DNA of 64,000 bases from contig NC_090989.1 of NCBI RefSeq assembly GCF_041146395.1, forward strand, positions 221,930,843 through 221,994,842, in the 5' to 3' direction. Below the pieces are notes generated by a model. It worked only from the letters and a program-made list of their open reading frames with translations. It made no database searches and had not been told where the DNA came from. Below, in pieces: positions 46,851 through 58,944 of the stretch. This stretch comes from Eulemur rufifrons. Taxonomy: Eukaryota; Chordata; Mammalia; Primates; Lemuridae. A program made the translations under genes and the position numbers. Position 1 is the stretch's first letter, and each line of letters starts with the position of its first letter.

Positions 46851-47361
46851 ATCTAACAATCAAGCAAGGCCAATACCCAAATCTTGCAGGGTGCTGATCA
46901 GTTAGGGGAAGATGGGGGAGCCCAGGTTCAACACTCACTCTTTCCATTTCCATGCCTATCCCTACCTACTCTCCACTTCCACAAAAACCAGGGGCCTTGA
47001 GATCGGGAACCAGGGCCACTGATCCTCCTCTATGCCTTGTCCTCCTCAAAGCTGCAACCTGGGTGGGAGTAAGAGCTTTGAAGCCTAAGACCTTGAAGAC
47101 CCTAAATGCTGAAATATTATCTAATCATTTCTCATATGGTATTGAAATCATAAATAAGTCTAGATGGAATGGCCATATAATATATCATCCAAACCTGGAC
47201 ACTTGTGAGAGCAAAAGAAGGAACTGTTGACGTAGGCCAGGACAACAGGCATGAACCAGGAATGTCCTGGGCAAATAGGATGTAGGATTCCCTCAATCCC
47301 AAACCATGATAGAAGTATAAGGAAGTCTTTTTCCATAATGATTAATTTGATATTCTTTTGG
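46851..47361. other. Unassigned sequence
   Basis: Nothing recognised. Confidence 0.35.
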
Positions 47362-47375
47362 GAATATCAGACTCT

Positions 47376-47712
47376 ATTTTTTTTTTTTTTTTTGAGACAG
47401 AGTCTCGCTCTGTTGCCCTGGCTAGAGTGAGTGCCGTGGCATCAGCCTAGCTCACAGCAACCTCAAACTCCTGGGCTTAAGTGATCCTACTGCCTCAGCC
47501 TCTCGAGTAGCTGGGACTACAGGCATGCACCACCATGCTCAGCTAATTTTTCTATATATTTTTAGTTGTCTAGCTAATTTCTTTCTATTTTTTAGTAGAG
47601 ACGGGGTCTCGCTCTTGCTCAGGCTGATCTCGAACTCCTGCTCACAAGCAATCCTTCCTCCTCAGCCTTCCAGAGTGCTAGGATTACAGGCGTGAGCCAC
47701 CACACCCAGCCA
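47376..47712 (-). mobile_element. Lemur-type Alu, antisense
   Basis: A T run, GAGACAGAGTCTCGCTCTG, GTGAGTGCCGTGGCATCAGC (lemur right arm reversed), ATATATTTTTAGTTG plus AATTTCTTTCTATTTTT (lemur linker reversed) and a GGCGTGAGCCACCACACCC end. A perfect 14-bp duplication (GAATATCAGACTCT) lies at 47362-47375 and 47713-47726. Recent insertion. Confidence 0.97.
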
Positions 47713-47813
47713 GAATATCAGACTCTTAAAAAGAAATCTCTACTATAAATATCATTTGGGTTTTTTTTTCTTTCTTAAAGGGGGTGATACTTGGTCTGCT
47801 TATTGTTAAATCC

Positions 47814-48356
47814 AGTGGTTCTAAAACTATAGTCCTTCTGGCCAGGCTCAGTGGCTCACACCTGTAATCCTAGCACTCTGGGAGGCCAAGGCGGGTGGAT
47901 CGCTTAAGGTCAGGAGTTCAAGACCAGCCTGAGCAAGAGCGAGACCCCGTCTCTACTAAAAATAGAAAGAAATTATCTGGCCAACTAAAATATATATAGA
48001 AAAAAAATTAGCTGGGCATTGTGGCTCATGCCTGTAGTCCCAGCTACCTGGGAGGCTGAGGCAATGGGATCGCTTAAGCCCAGGAGTTTGAGGTTGCTTT
48101 GAGCTAGGCAACTCACTCAACCATGGCACTCACTCTAGCCCCGGCAACAAAGCGAGACTCTGTCTCTAAAAAAATAAATAAATAAATAAATAAAACTATA
48201 GTCCTTGGACCAGCAGCATCAGAATCATCTGGGAACATGTAGGAAATAAATATTCACAGCTCTACCCCATACTGACTGGTGGTGGGACCCAGAAGGTGTA
48301 GTTTAACAAGCTCTCCAGGTCATTCTGATGCACACTAAAGTTTGAGAACCATTGGG
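47814..48356 (+). mobile_element. MER5A element split by an Alu
   Basis: CCAGTGGTTCTAAAACTATAGTCC precedes the Alu. GGACCAGCAGCATCAGAATCATC, GTGGTGGGACCCAGAAGG and TTTGAGAACCATTGG follow it. Joined, they form one MER5A with both termini. Coordinates include the embedded Alu (47838-48191). Confidence 0.92.
47838..48191 (+). mobile_element. Lemur-type Alu, sense, inside MER5A
   Basis: CTGGCCAGGCTCAGTGGCTCAC, the AAATAGAAAGAAATTAT linker, a right arm with CATGGCACTCACTCTAGCC and an (AAAT)n-rich tail. A perfect 15-bp duplication (AAAACTATAGTCCTT) lies at 47823-47837 and 48192-48206. The extra GCAACTCACTCAACC within the right arm is a small private duplication or insertion. Confidence 0.97.
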
Positions 48357-48769
48357 CTCATCAGTCCAGCTCCGAAGACAGCTTGTTAGGAGATTCACTA
48401 GGAATTATCAATAGTTTGGTGTGGTTTCCTCTCCAGTGAAAAGGAAAAATGCCTGGGTGGACATAATCACCCTCTGGGGATAATGATAACCCTGCTGATA
48501 GTCACTTCCACCTGAACCTGGGGGTCTGTCAATGCCTTCACCTGCTGACTAGCCGCCTTCAGGAGATGGCATCTGTACAGGACACATGTAGGGTCTTATA
48601 AAATGCTTTAGTTTCTTGGGAATGGACCTGAATTTAAAGCATGCAAATACACTGACTTTCAGACCACTGTATTTGCAACACATTTTCAGAAATATGTTTC
48701 ATAGTAGAGGAATGCCTGGACTTCCCAGCACTGTAACATTTGGAAAATAACTCTCCAACTTCCATATAT
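48357..48769. other. Unassigned sequence
   Basis: Nothing recognised. Confidence 0.35.
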
Positions 48770-49075
48770 CAGGCAGAGTAGGTGAGGTTTTGCTGTGCTT
48801 TCAAATAACCCCCAAATCTCAGTGGCTTAAGACAATGAAGGCTTATATCTTGCTAATGCTTTATGTCTATTACAGTTTGATAAGGTAGGAGATGGGAGGG
48901 TCCTGCTCATTGGAGTCACTCAAAGACCAAAGTCACCACCTACTAACATTGCTGATGTTCTGACAGAGGAGAAGAGAGACCTAGGCTGTCTTACATCAGC
49001 AATTAAATGCTCTCACCTGGAAGGGGCACATTTCACTTCTGCTCACAACTCAGTGGAAGAACTGGTGACATAGTG
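48770..49075. mobile_element. Ancient repeat, family unassigned
   Basis: AAATAACCCCCAAATCTCAGTGGCTTAAGAC and CACATTTCACTTCTGCTCAC match a widespread old mammalian repeat ('aaccccaaaatctcagtggcttaaaac... acttccgctcaca'). I recognise the phrases but not the family name with certainty. Confidence 0.5.
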
Positions 49076-49089
49076 CAACCCATGAGGCA

Positions 49090-49980
49090 TCAGATATTAA
49101 ACAAGAGGCATAAGAAACAGATTATGGAGTGTGGAAGAAAGTGATAAGTGCCATGGGGAAAGAAAAAATAGAGCAGGTGAGGCAGATTGGATATGCTGCC
49201 ATGGATGAGAAAGAGAGGAAGGTTACAATTTGAGACCAGGGGTCAGAGTAAACCTCAGGAGAAGGTGACTTTTAAGTGAAGACTTAAAGGAAAAGAAGGA
49301 ATTAGCCATGAGTATACCAAGGGGAAAAGCATTCTAGGTAAATGCACAGAAGGACAGCTAATGCAAGTGCAAATGCCCTTAGGTTGGAGCATACCTGGCA
49401 TGTTCAGGGCCAGCAAAGAGGCCACTGGCCTGACAGAGTGGAGTGAATGAGGGGGAAGTACTTGGAGGTGAGACTGGAGAGGTCTGACCCCAGTCTTGGT
49501 AAGGACTTTGACTTTGACTCTGAATGCCATGGTAGTGATCTCTTACAGGCATTTGGGAAGAGGAGTGGCATGATCACACTTTACGTTTCAACAGATTGCT
49601 CTGACTAGGAGGGCAAAGGTAGTAGGAGGAAGACCTTATAGGAAACTACTGTCATCATCGGGGCATGAGATGTTCATATGGCCAGGAAGGTAGCAGAGAG
49701 CTGGGGAGCAGTGATCAGATTCTAGATGCAGTTGGAAGATAGAGACAAGCAAGATTTCCTGAGAGACTGGATGTGAGGTATAAGAGAAAGAGAAGAGTCA
49801 GGAACCACTTAAAGGTTTTTGGCCTAAGGAAGGGGAAAAGTGGAGTGGCCCTCGATGGAGATGAAGGCAGCCCTAAAGGGAACAGGTTTAGAGGGAAGAT
49901 CAAGAGTTCAGATACATCGTGAGAGGTGAGAGAAAGCTTCTCAAAAAAGGCAGCTGAGACTGAAGTGTTGATATTATTTA
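49090..49980 (-). mobile_element. L2 LINE 3' region, antisense, about 0.9 kb
   Basis: AGTGATAAGTGCCATGGGG, GAGAAGGTGACTTTTAAGTGAAGAC, GGACTTTGACTTTGACTCTG, AGTGGCATGATCACACTTTACG and AGATTGCTCTGACTAGG follow the antisense L2 order over a long colinear stretch. No frame survives. Confidence 0.82.
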
Positions 49981-50184
49981 GACATCAAAAGGAAGGGAAG
50001 TGGAGAATCCCACACATCGGCACAGCCTTGCTTCCCTAACTGCACAATTAAGCTAGATGTGAAAGAGACCTGGGACAATTATTTAGACAAAAGGCTGTGA
50101 TTTTTCTAAATATTACATGTTTCATAGAGATGCCTCAGCATGCAGTGGAGTAACTGAAGTTAAAATTAGAAATCTAACAGTACA

Positions 50185-50275
50185 TTATATTCATCTTTGT
50201 ATTCAGCATGACCAGAAAATCTGGGACACATACAAGCAAATAATAAATATTTAATAAATGAATGAATGAAATTAC
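50185..50275 (+). mobile_element. L2 3' tail, sense
   Basis: TTCATCTTTGTATTCAGCATG and AAATATTTAATAAATGAATGAATGAA are the L2 terminus. Confidence 0.65.
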
Positions 50276-52232
50276 CCCCATGTCTCCCCAGGTGTGTAGG
50301 TATTAAGGGACAATGGAATGGCAAATGGGGAGGTGTAACAAGAAATACGGAGAACCAATCAAAAGGCACCGGCTGGAAAAGACAAATCAGTTTGGCCCAA
50401 AGGAGACTTTGTGTATTGACCTACCACTGGTATTAAGAAGTAGTAACAACCTAACCCTAGAAGGAGTTGTATTAGTTGGGAATTCTTTTCTGCTCTAGAA
50501 CTGTGTTCCTTTGAGATGACGCATCTCAAGATATCTTCTAGGGCAATAACAATTTTCTGATTTTCTTTCTTCCCTGGGGAAAAAAATCAACTCTCTTTTA
50601 ATCATGCTTCTCTCTAGCGTTTGTGGAAAAGGTATCAATGTGACATTTTGAAATAATTGTGTTCATTTGCCTGTAATAGAGGTGGTGTCCAACTTCGATG
50701 TTTTGTGTGGAAGAGACTGGCAGGGCACCCGTGAGCACATAGCCATGGGACAAATTTCCCTCCATAAAACAGAGCCCTCTGCCACCAAAACCAAAGCATT
50801 TCCATTTCATGCCATTTGTGTTTTATGAAACAATTTAAATTATGCTGACAGCAAATTAACATTGAGCGAAATGTCCTACCCCATGACGGGAACTGCAGTA
50901 CATTTGCTCATGGAGGCAGTGTTTCAGGAATTTATGTTGCAAACAGAGTCACCGGAAATAACTTCAATGGCTGATATCTCCGAAGTACTAAAAGCATTTC
51001 TATTGTAGAGACACTAAATAATTAGGATTGTTGCTGGAAGAGAAAGAACACAAGTTTTGAGAAGGGGAAAACCCTAAGGGCTTTTCTGAGTAATGTTGGC
51101 TAACTGGAAAAGAGTAAAGTACACTTAAAATATATTAAAGAAGAGTGGAGTAGTCATGGGCTGGTTTTTCTTACACTCAACTGGCTGAATTGCATTTGCT
51201 TTGCTCACTAGACATAAATATGTAAGCAGGCAGTAGCCCTAAGAAGCATCCGAGACATTTTTTATTTCACACGTGCAGATTAGTCATAGCTGCACTCCAG
51301 CTAGCAGTGGCTGACTGTGATTATAAGAAATATATATTTGGTCTTTGTCCCTGGTTGCTGCCACAGAGCTTCTAAAACCCTTGGAATCTCCTGGGCAACA
51401 GGAGCATCTTTTGTTCTAATGAAGCCACTCTTGGCCTAGATAGCTTTGGGATGGGGGCTGGTAGCCAGAAAGACCAAGGCATGATTGGAGGGTTGGGAGT
51501 TTCAACCCCACTCCCCTGCTTCCAGGGGAAGGTTAAGTTAATCATCAGTTAAGTTAATCATCAGTGGCCAATAATTTAACAAATCATGTCTACAGAATGG
51601 AATCTCCATAAAAGGTCTAAACAACAGGGTTCAGAGAGCTTCTGGATTGATGGACACAATGAAGTGCTGGGAGGGTGGCCTGCCCAGAGAGGGCATGGAG
51701 GCTCTGAGCCCCTTCCCAAATACCTTGTACTGGTCATCTCTTCCATCGGGCTGTTCCTGAGTTGTCTCCCTTATAACAAGCCAGTAATAGGAAGTAAGGT
51801 GCTTTCCTGAGTTCTATGAGCTATTTTAGCAGATTATGGAACTTAAGGAAAGGGCTGTGGGAACCCCCAACTTTATAGTTGGTCACTCAGAAATACAGCT
51901 GAGCAAGCCTTGCATTTGGCGTCTGAAACAGGGGTGGTGTTGTGGGACTGAGCCCCGAACCTGTGGGGTCTGTGCTAACTCCACATAGTTAGTGTCAGAA
52001 CTGAATTGAATTATAGAACCATCCAGTTGGTGTCCAGAGAGTTGGAGAATGAGTTGGTGTGGGAGAAATCCCACACATTGGTGTCAGAAGTGATGTGAGT
52101 GAAAAATAGTTCAGACTGAGGCACCCACTCTCCCAACACACATTAAAAACACATTTTAGAGTCTTTGCATTACATATATTTTGAAATACTTTTTGCCCTT
52201 CATAAAGTTCTGCTGTGACTTTCTCTTCTACC
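50276..52232. other. Long unique stretch
   Basis: I see no interspersed repeat over nearly 2 kb, which is unusual in this window. A 16-bp tandem duplication (GTTAAGTTAATCATCA) lies at 51532-51547 and 51548-51563. The part at 50590-51010 is a candidate conserved non-coding element by appearance only. Confidence 0.4.
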
Positions 52233-52289
52233 AAAAAAAAAAAAAAAAACCAAAAAAAAAAAAAAAAAAACAAAAAACAAAAAAACCAA
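52233..52289 (+). repeat. A-rich tract with CC/C interruptions
   Basis: Two long A runs are separated by CC, followed by CAAAAAACAAAAAAACC. No SINE body is attached on either side. Confidence 0.9.
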
Positions 52290-52424
52290 TCCCCAGAATT
52301 AGAGGAGAAGCACATTGTGGTGATTCACCAATGAGGCGATGGAGACTCAGGATCATTCCGGGACTTGTCCACTGTTCAGCAGCAGCAGCACCTGGTTCCT
52401 TCATTCTCAGGCAAGGACTCTATT

Positions 52425-52685
52425 ATTAATAACTATTATTTATGAAACACTCATTAGATGCCAGTTTAATGGTGCATTATCTCAGTTAATCCTCGCAATA
52501 ATCCAGTGAGACTGCATTATTTAGGGACTCTTATTTTGCACATTTTTACAGATGAGGCAACTGAGGCATAGAGAAGCTCTGTGGCTTGTCTGAGTTTGCA
52601 CAGCCACTAACGTGAGCAGCCAGGCATTAAATGAAGACAGCCTGGCCTTCAGATTCCATGCCCTTAACCACTTTACTACTCTGCA
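52425..52685 (-). mobile_element. MIR SINE, antisense, nearly full length
   Basis: GAAACACTCATTAGATGCCAG, TCAGTTAATCCTCGCAATAATCC, TTTACAGATGAGGCAACTGAGGC, TTGCACAGCCACTAACGTGAG and CATGCCCTTAACCACTTTACTAC keep the whole reversed MIR order. Confidence 0.92.
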
Positions 52686-52737
52686 ATTTTAAAGACATAA
52701 ACACTTTCAAAGAAATGAGCTTCTTTAGAAGATGTTC

Positions 52738-52866
52738 TCAAATTGTAGTGTTCGTGAAAATCTCCGGGAACCAGCTGATTTAGTAGATCTGGGCTGGGGC
52801 CCAAAGATTCTCACTGCATTCAGGTGTCTGTGGCTGGGCCCCACACTTTGAGAGCACCTCTGCTGT
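52738..52866 (+). mobile_element. MER5A-like hAT element
   Basis: TTCTCAAATTGTAGTGTTCG, GATTTAGTAGATCTGGGCTGGGGCCC, TCTCACTGCATTCAGG and CCACACTTTGAGAGCACC follow MER5A with a shortened middle. Confidence 0.78.
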
Positions 52867-52913
52867 CTAGCTGTGTGGTATCTTAGATGGGCTAGGATTC
52901 TTTTGAATCTCTT

Positions 52914-53300
52914 TTTTTTTTTTATTTCAGCATATTATGGGGGTACAAATATTTAGGTTATGTATATTGCCCTTGTTCCCCAACATCCCCCCAAGTCAGA
53001 GCTTCAAGCATGTCCATTCCCCAGACAGTGCGCATTGCACTCATTATTTATGTGTACACCCTTCTCCTCCTCCACCCTCCCATCTGCCCTATGCCTGATG
53101 AATGTTATTCCTATATGTGCACTTAGGTGTTGATCAGTTAAAACCAATTTGATGGTGAGTACATGTGGTGCTTATTTTTCCATTCTTGGGATACTTCACT
53201 TAGTAGAATGGGTTCCAGCTCTATCCAGAAAAATACAAGAGGTGCTATATCACCAGTGTTTCTTATAGCTGAATAGTATTTCCTGGTATACATATACCAC
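52914..53300 (-). mobile_element. Young L1 3' end, antisense
   Basis: A T run, then the reversed 3' UTR (TATTATGGGGGTACAAATATTTAGG, CCCCAGACAGTGCGCATTGC, CTCCTCCTCCACCCTCCC). On the minus strand the last ORF2 codons are visible (LLSEVSQEWKNKHHMYS). A 9-bp duplication (GAATCTCTT) lies at 52905-52913 and 53301-53309. It is of the same family as the 8138 and 36091 copies. Confidence 0.93.
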
Positions 53301-53309
53301 GAATCTCTT

Positions 53310-53794
53310 AATTTCAGCACGTACTTTAAACATTCTGCCTAGTACCCTGGTGTCGAGAGAACACTCTCTTTGGACATGTGGATGTGGTTGAATCTAGTCA
53401 AAAAATCAGTAACTATGTGACCATCTGGTAGGAGAAGTTGAGCTTCCCTGTTCTGTTTTTTTTTTTTTTTTTCCTTTCACTGTGGACAGATCCTTCATGT
53501 CCTGAGGTTTGAGCTCACAAGATAATGCCAACTCACCTTGCTCCTCCTTGACCCTTGTCTCAGGCTGAGTTGTTCTGCACCAGCGATGACAGCATATCTG
53601 TGCTCTTGTTCCTCTTATCATCCAGGGAATCTCACCACGGGTAGTCTTCCCTCAACTGGGAGGAGACTCATCCTCACTAAATAATTGCACTGAAAATATG
53701 TGCTGGAAATAATTAAATGAGATTACCCATGAATTCTGTCTCAGGCTGGGAATGGAGATCATGGTTGGGGAAGGGGGGATAAAAGGAAGAGAAA
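53310..53794. other. Unassigned sequence
   Basis: It contains a poly-T tract at about 53456-53472 with no SINE body; otherwise nothing recognised. Confidence 0.35.
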
Positions 53795-53995
53795 TTAAAA
53801 TATGTGTTTTAGCCACTGTGCTGGATGCTTTAGGTAAATTATCAAATTAAATTCTCACAGCAGCCATTTAAGGAACGTGTTATCCGCATTCTTACAGATG
53901 AGGACCCCGGGCTTAGAGAATTTAGGTGACGTGCCAAGCTCGCACAGCTACTCGATGACAGACTTGGAATTTAACTCTGGCCTGTCTGATTCGAA
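53795..53995 (-). mobile_element. MIR SINE, antisense
   Basis: CACTGTGCTGGATGCTTTAGG, AATTCTCACAGCAGCC, TCTTACAGATGAGGACCCCGGGC and GTGCCAAGCTCGCACAGCTAC give the reversed MIR order. Confidence 0.88.
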
Positions 53996-54200
53996 AGAGT
54001 ATTTTCTTTCCTCCCACCTAGAGGAAGGCTGGCCAAGACAGGGCAGGGGCTGGCTGGAGTGAGCTCCCAAGTGACCCCAACACTGCAGAAAGCCAGTCTT
54101 TAACCTTTGAGCTGTAGCTGCCTTCCAGCAAGTTGCTGAGCTATTAATAATAGAAATTTCCCTGAGAAGTTCTCAAGATCTAAGGGCTTCCATGGATTTT

Positions 54201-54328
54201 TTTTTTTTTTAATTCAGGATATGGGAGTACAAACATTTTGGTTACATGAAATGCATTTGCCTTGCTCAAGCCAGGGCCACAAGCATGTCCTTCCCACATA
54301 TGTGCCCTGTCTCCATTAGTTATGGAGA
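54201..54328 (-). mobile_element. L1 3' stub, antisense
   Basis: A T run, AATTCAGGATATGGGAGTACAAACATTTTGG, then AAGCATGTCCTTCCCACAT: the reversed end of an L1 related to the 52914 copy but more diverged. An 11-bp duplication (CCATGGATTTT) lies at 54190-54200 and 54329-54339. Confidence 0.9.
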
Positions 54329-54339
54329 CCATGGATTTT

Positions 54340-56461
54340 ATCCATTGCTACTAGTTAGATAACTTCTTCAGAAATTGTGGTATATAATGTTAGAGAAGCA
54401 TAAATATAAACACCTATGTTTTTCTGCTTATATGAATAAAATACAGTTTGACTTAAGACCTTGGGTGGTATTATGTATATGTTCTAAGAGGCACATGGAA
54501 GTCTTCGTAACATTAGAGATGGTCAGAATGTTTTTCCACTAGATATTTCCCAAGAATGTCTGTGGTGCAAATAACAAGCTACTCTTCCTTTCAAGAATCC
54601 TAAACTATCCTCTTATTTCTTGCTCTTCATGACACATTTTGAAGATATAGTAGTAACATGATATGATACAATGGCTCCACTCAACAATTCCTTCACTGAC
54701 GTTATCTTTAGCTTCCTAAAGAAACTGATGTTCTGTCACTCTTGTGGAACCGCAATCAATTTTAAATTTTTGTCTTTGTGTAAATTACTTAAGGTTTTCT
54801 GAATTTTGTATTTCTCCTCTGTTTAAAAACAAACAAAAAATATTCCTCACTTGTATCTGGAAATTATTGTTCCAATCAAAAAAAATTAATGCATGTGAAA
54901 ATGTTTCAGTAAATTTATCATGCTATACAAAGAGAAAGAATTTCACATTATAATAACTGAATTACTTTTGAGGATTAGCCTGCTGGTTTCTTTAGTTAGT
55001 AGGTAGTTAATAACATTTGTAAGTATCATTCTTTTTTATTTATTTAGTGTGTACATATACTGCAATTACTGGGTGTGGGCAGTTTATAAATAGCAACTCA
55101 TTTATTTTATTAGGAAGATTGTCCTTTGAGGCATCAATTGATTTATAAAAGTTTCTGTTCATTGAAGAATTTTATAATATCTTTGAAACTGACCAATTCT
55201 ATGCTGTGTGATTTACAGAACTTTATTTTAAATATTGTATTTAGTGTAATCTTTGTTACAATTACTTGTCCCTTTCCAATGACTTTAGTCTGAATTTTTT
55301 ATTTCTTTCCAATGAATAATAGTTCACATCCAGTGATGTGCTGGTAAATGCTTAATAGCCAAATGGATGATGTTTAGTAACCAGGTCAGAGGAGGTGATG
55401 AAGACCATGTTTGTAGCATTTGCTAATTTCTATTCTGTAAATACTCTCACCATAGCTAATTTGATACTATATCATGATGTCACAATGTGGAGATGGAAAG
55501 GGATGCTAACAATCAACTCCCATGAGTGTCATCTTTTTATTGCTTATCTGAAAGATGCTATAAATTTAAGTTTAATGAGAATGACCTAGATAAGCTTAGA
55601 AAATATAAGTGTCCCATGACGTGTAGGATGTTAGTGGCCTAACAGTCACTACTTTCCTATGTAGGCATAGTTGATAAGGTGTGAAATCTCACATAAATAC
55701 GAATCAATAGGAGGCCTACATAACAATGAATATACTTGCATAAGTCACTTTTACTAGAAATTAAATGCGGTCACAAATGAAGGAGACCTTCTTGTAATTG
55801 GGCTAAGTCAGCTAAAGTAAGTAGAATAAGCATGGCCTTGTCAGTATGAAAATTAAGATTGAGAAAAAGACATTCCTGCTAATATTAACCACCCACAATC
55901 TATCATTAGTGGGATAAGAAAGGAAGTGATTTAAATGGTTGTACATGGTAAGAGTTAAACAGGACTAGACTCCAATTCAGCAGACCCACATTCCAGGATT
56001 GCTTCTATCTATGTCATTTAAAATTTTATTTGGCCCCAGCCATTTCATCTTTATATTGGAAATAACAATTAATAAGATCATAAATGTCACAATGCTTTAA
56101 AAGTCAAAGGCATTATATAAATATTATATATGAATAACAAAGTATTAACACTATGGTTGCATCTCAGGTAGGAGTTAGTTTCCAAAGTCAGGACGTGACA
56201 AGGCAGAAGTCATGTGTAACCTCAGTCCATGCTTCTGATCCTGTAGATATCCTAGCCTCCCCCCAAAATAATAACTATTGGTGGGTCAAATTGGGCACCC
56301 AGCTGAATAATGCTTACTGAATGAAACTTTGCAAGTATTATCAGCCTGGGGTCTCTTTGACCCTTGAGATGTTAAAAAAAAAAAAAAAAATCTGCACTGA
56401 TTGAAGTCCAAAGCCTTATTAAAGTGCTTAAAAAATTTCTGCAGTACTGATGCTATTTTCT
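54340..56461. other. Long unassigned AT-rich stretch
   Basis: No gene or confident repeat. A poly-A tract lies at 56373-56390. Frames over 60 codons are present but unrecognisable. Confidence 0.4.
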
Positions 56462-57115
56462 TTAAATAAAAGAACAGCTTTGTTGAGATATAATTCACAT
56501 ACCAGGAAGTTTTTAAAGTGCACAACTTAGTGGATTTTAGTATATTCCCAGAGTTGTGCATCCATCATCACTATCTAATTCCGGAACATTTTCATTCTCC
56601 CAAAAAAATACTCCTTACCAATCAGCAGTCCCTCCCCATTTCTTCTCCTCCCAGCCCCTGGCAGACACTAATCTACCTTCTGTCTCTGTAGATTTGCCTA
56701 TTCTGAATATTTCATATAAATGTAGTCATACACTAAGGGCCTTTTTGTATATGGCCTTTTTTACTTAGCATAATATGTTCAAGATCTATCCATATTGTAG
56801 CATGAATCATAACTTCATTCCTTTTTTATGACTGGATAATATTCCATTGTAAGGTATATCACATCAAATGGTAGACATTTGGATTGTTTTCATTTTTTAT
56901 CATGAATAATGCTGCTGTGAATATCTATGTACAAGCATATGTGAACACGTTTTCAATTTTTTTGTCACTTGTATTTTAGTTATATCTAAGAAACCATTGC
57001 TTAATAAGGTCACAGAGACTTACTTCTTTGTTTTTTTTCCTAAGTGTTTTCTAGTGGTAGCTCTTACATTTAGATCCTTGATCCTTTTTGAGTTAACTTT
57101 TCATACATGCTGTGA
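56462..57115 (-). mobile_element. Old L1 (L1M-type) 3' region, antisense
   Basis: GTTGAGATATAATTCACATACC, AGTTGTGCATCCATCATCAC, CCCAGCCCCTGGCAGACACTAATC, GATTTGCCTATTCTGAATATTTC, GGATAATATTCCATTGTAAGG and GAATAATGCTGCTGTGAATATC are classic antisense old-L1 landmarks. Beyond 56980, AAGAAACCATTGCTTAATAAGG to TTTTTGAGTTAACTTTTCATAC continues the same element after a gap. Confidence 0.9.
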
Positions 57116-58944
57116 CACTGATACCTTTATGGTCACCTATACCTTTGGGCTCCGACATTTGTACATGTTGTTTCTGTTCTCACATTGACACACAGGGAAA
57201 CCAGGCACTTTCTTGTTTTCTACACACACAGATACACACACATATACCCAAACTCTTCTTCCATAAAGCAGCCCTGAGACAGCAGACTTTACTAAAATTT
57301 TAGTAGTCAGTCACTTCATAATCAGAACAAATAGCTTAAAACCAAATTCTAGACATCTCTGACCTTCAATGTTCTTTTGGCCACAAGATATTCCACTGTA
57401 ATTGTCACCAATACAATCCATTTCATAAATAGTTCCTTTTTTCTGCTCAGTCCTTCTCTCTCTCCCCCATTCTTCCCTCCAGGCCCTCTTGAGAAGCAAA
57501 ACACAAATTTAATCTCATTTTCTCTTGTAGCACAGATTAAGTTTCTCATTTTCTTTCCCGAGTTTGGGCTAACACTCATACCCTCAGGGCTTCCCACTTT
57601 ATTCTCCACAACAATGCATTTCCCCCCAAAAGTCTGATTTCCTCCCTAATAGGAATTCTGCTCCCTTTTTTCACATCATTATTCTAAGCAGGTTTTGATA
57701 GGGTAGAGGGTGAAGAGTGGTTCTAGCAGGGAATAGACAGCCTAGGTATCCAGTAGTGACAAAATAAGGATCACCGCAGAAATAAACAAAAGGCATAAAA
57801 AAAGGGAGACAAAACCCACTTCTGATGATGAGCTTCAACTATTTCAAGATGCTGCCCCCAGTTGAGGGAGCAGAAAATGTTTTGGAAGTCAGCTCGATAT
57901 GGGGGTTGGGAGGCAGGTGTGCAGAGATTACTCAGTAGAAGGGAGAAAGAAACCAGCTTTTAAATATACAATTTTATGTGTTTTTTTAAGATTATACAGA
58001 TCCAAAATTCCTTAGACGCAGCACTTTATAATTTGGTATTTTTTAGATTTTAGAAAAGTAATGCAGTAGACATGCCATCTCTCATATAATATCCTGGTAG
58101 AGAATGAAGCAGCTTCCCATAATCAAACACAGCATCAAACATAACACTAAGTGGGATAAAAACTCTAAATATAATAGTTTTACATCATTTTAGATCTGCT
58201 TTGGTTGCTAAATGAGTTAGGAAAAAAACATTCTATTTTCCATTTTGTTTTTTTCATTTTTAAATTCTGAATATCATGTCAGGAACCTGTCTCAAATTTC
58301 AAATATAGCATTTGTAGGTGATAAGCCATTCTTACAATATTTTCTTCTGGGGTATATCTCAGAAAGGTTAGTGAGGATGAGGATGAGGATGATATTTCCC
58401 TGGTGCCAATCTCCTTTGCAGCTGGTATATATTGGGTCAAAGATTTGCCACCCAGATAAGTTTTGCTGCTTAGAAACATTTACTTTACCCTCATTTCCTC
58501 CCAACTTTCTTTTTCACTTCAGTCTCTTACAGTTTATTGCAGTGAATATAATGGGGACATAAAATGATGAGCAAATACTACTCAGGACAATAATGTGAAG
58601 TTAAAAAAATAAAAAGCAATCGCCACAGAGAGGAGAGTAGCAGGAAAGAACAGAGTAGACCAAAACAATGCTGGGAAAATAGCTATTCCACGCAAAAGGG
58701 CCATCACTGTACCAACCCTCTCCTTGGAATAACTTCAATGACAATAAATGAGTGCCAGGATCTAGAAGGAGTGACTTGGCAGCCTTTATAGACTTAATTG
58801 AGGAATTAGTCTTAATTTTCCTTTTGTTTTTGGATCACTTTAAAGGGATTCTGATGCAGCTTTGGTGTAGTGGAAAATGCTCAGGATTTAGATGCAGGAT
58901 ATGAGATATCTTACCCAACCTCCTACTCAATATGACCCTAACAG
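57116..58944. other. Long unassigned stretch
   Basis: No gene or named repeat. (GAT/GAG)-rich GAGGATGAGGATGAGGATGA lies at about 58373. Confidence 0.4.

Noticed and set aside
46331..46897. 188-codon open frame on the plus strand
   Set aside because: The first third reads through an antisense MER1 element and the rest has no recognisable domain; it is a chance frame in a GC-richer stretch.
52233..52289. A-rich tract as a SINE tail
   Set aside because: There is no SINE or LINE body next to it on either strand, so it is listed only as a simple repeat.
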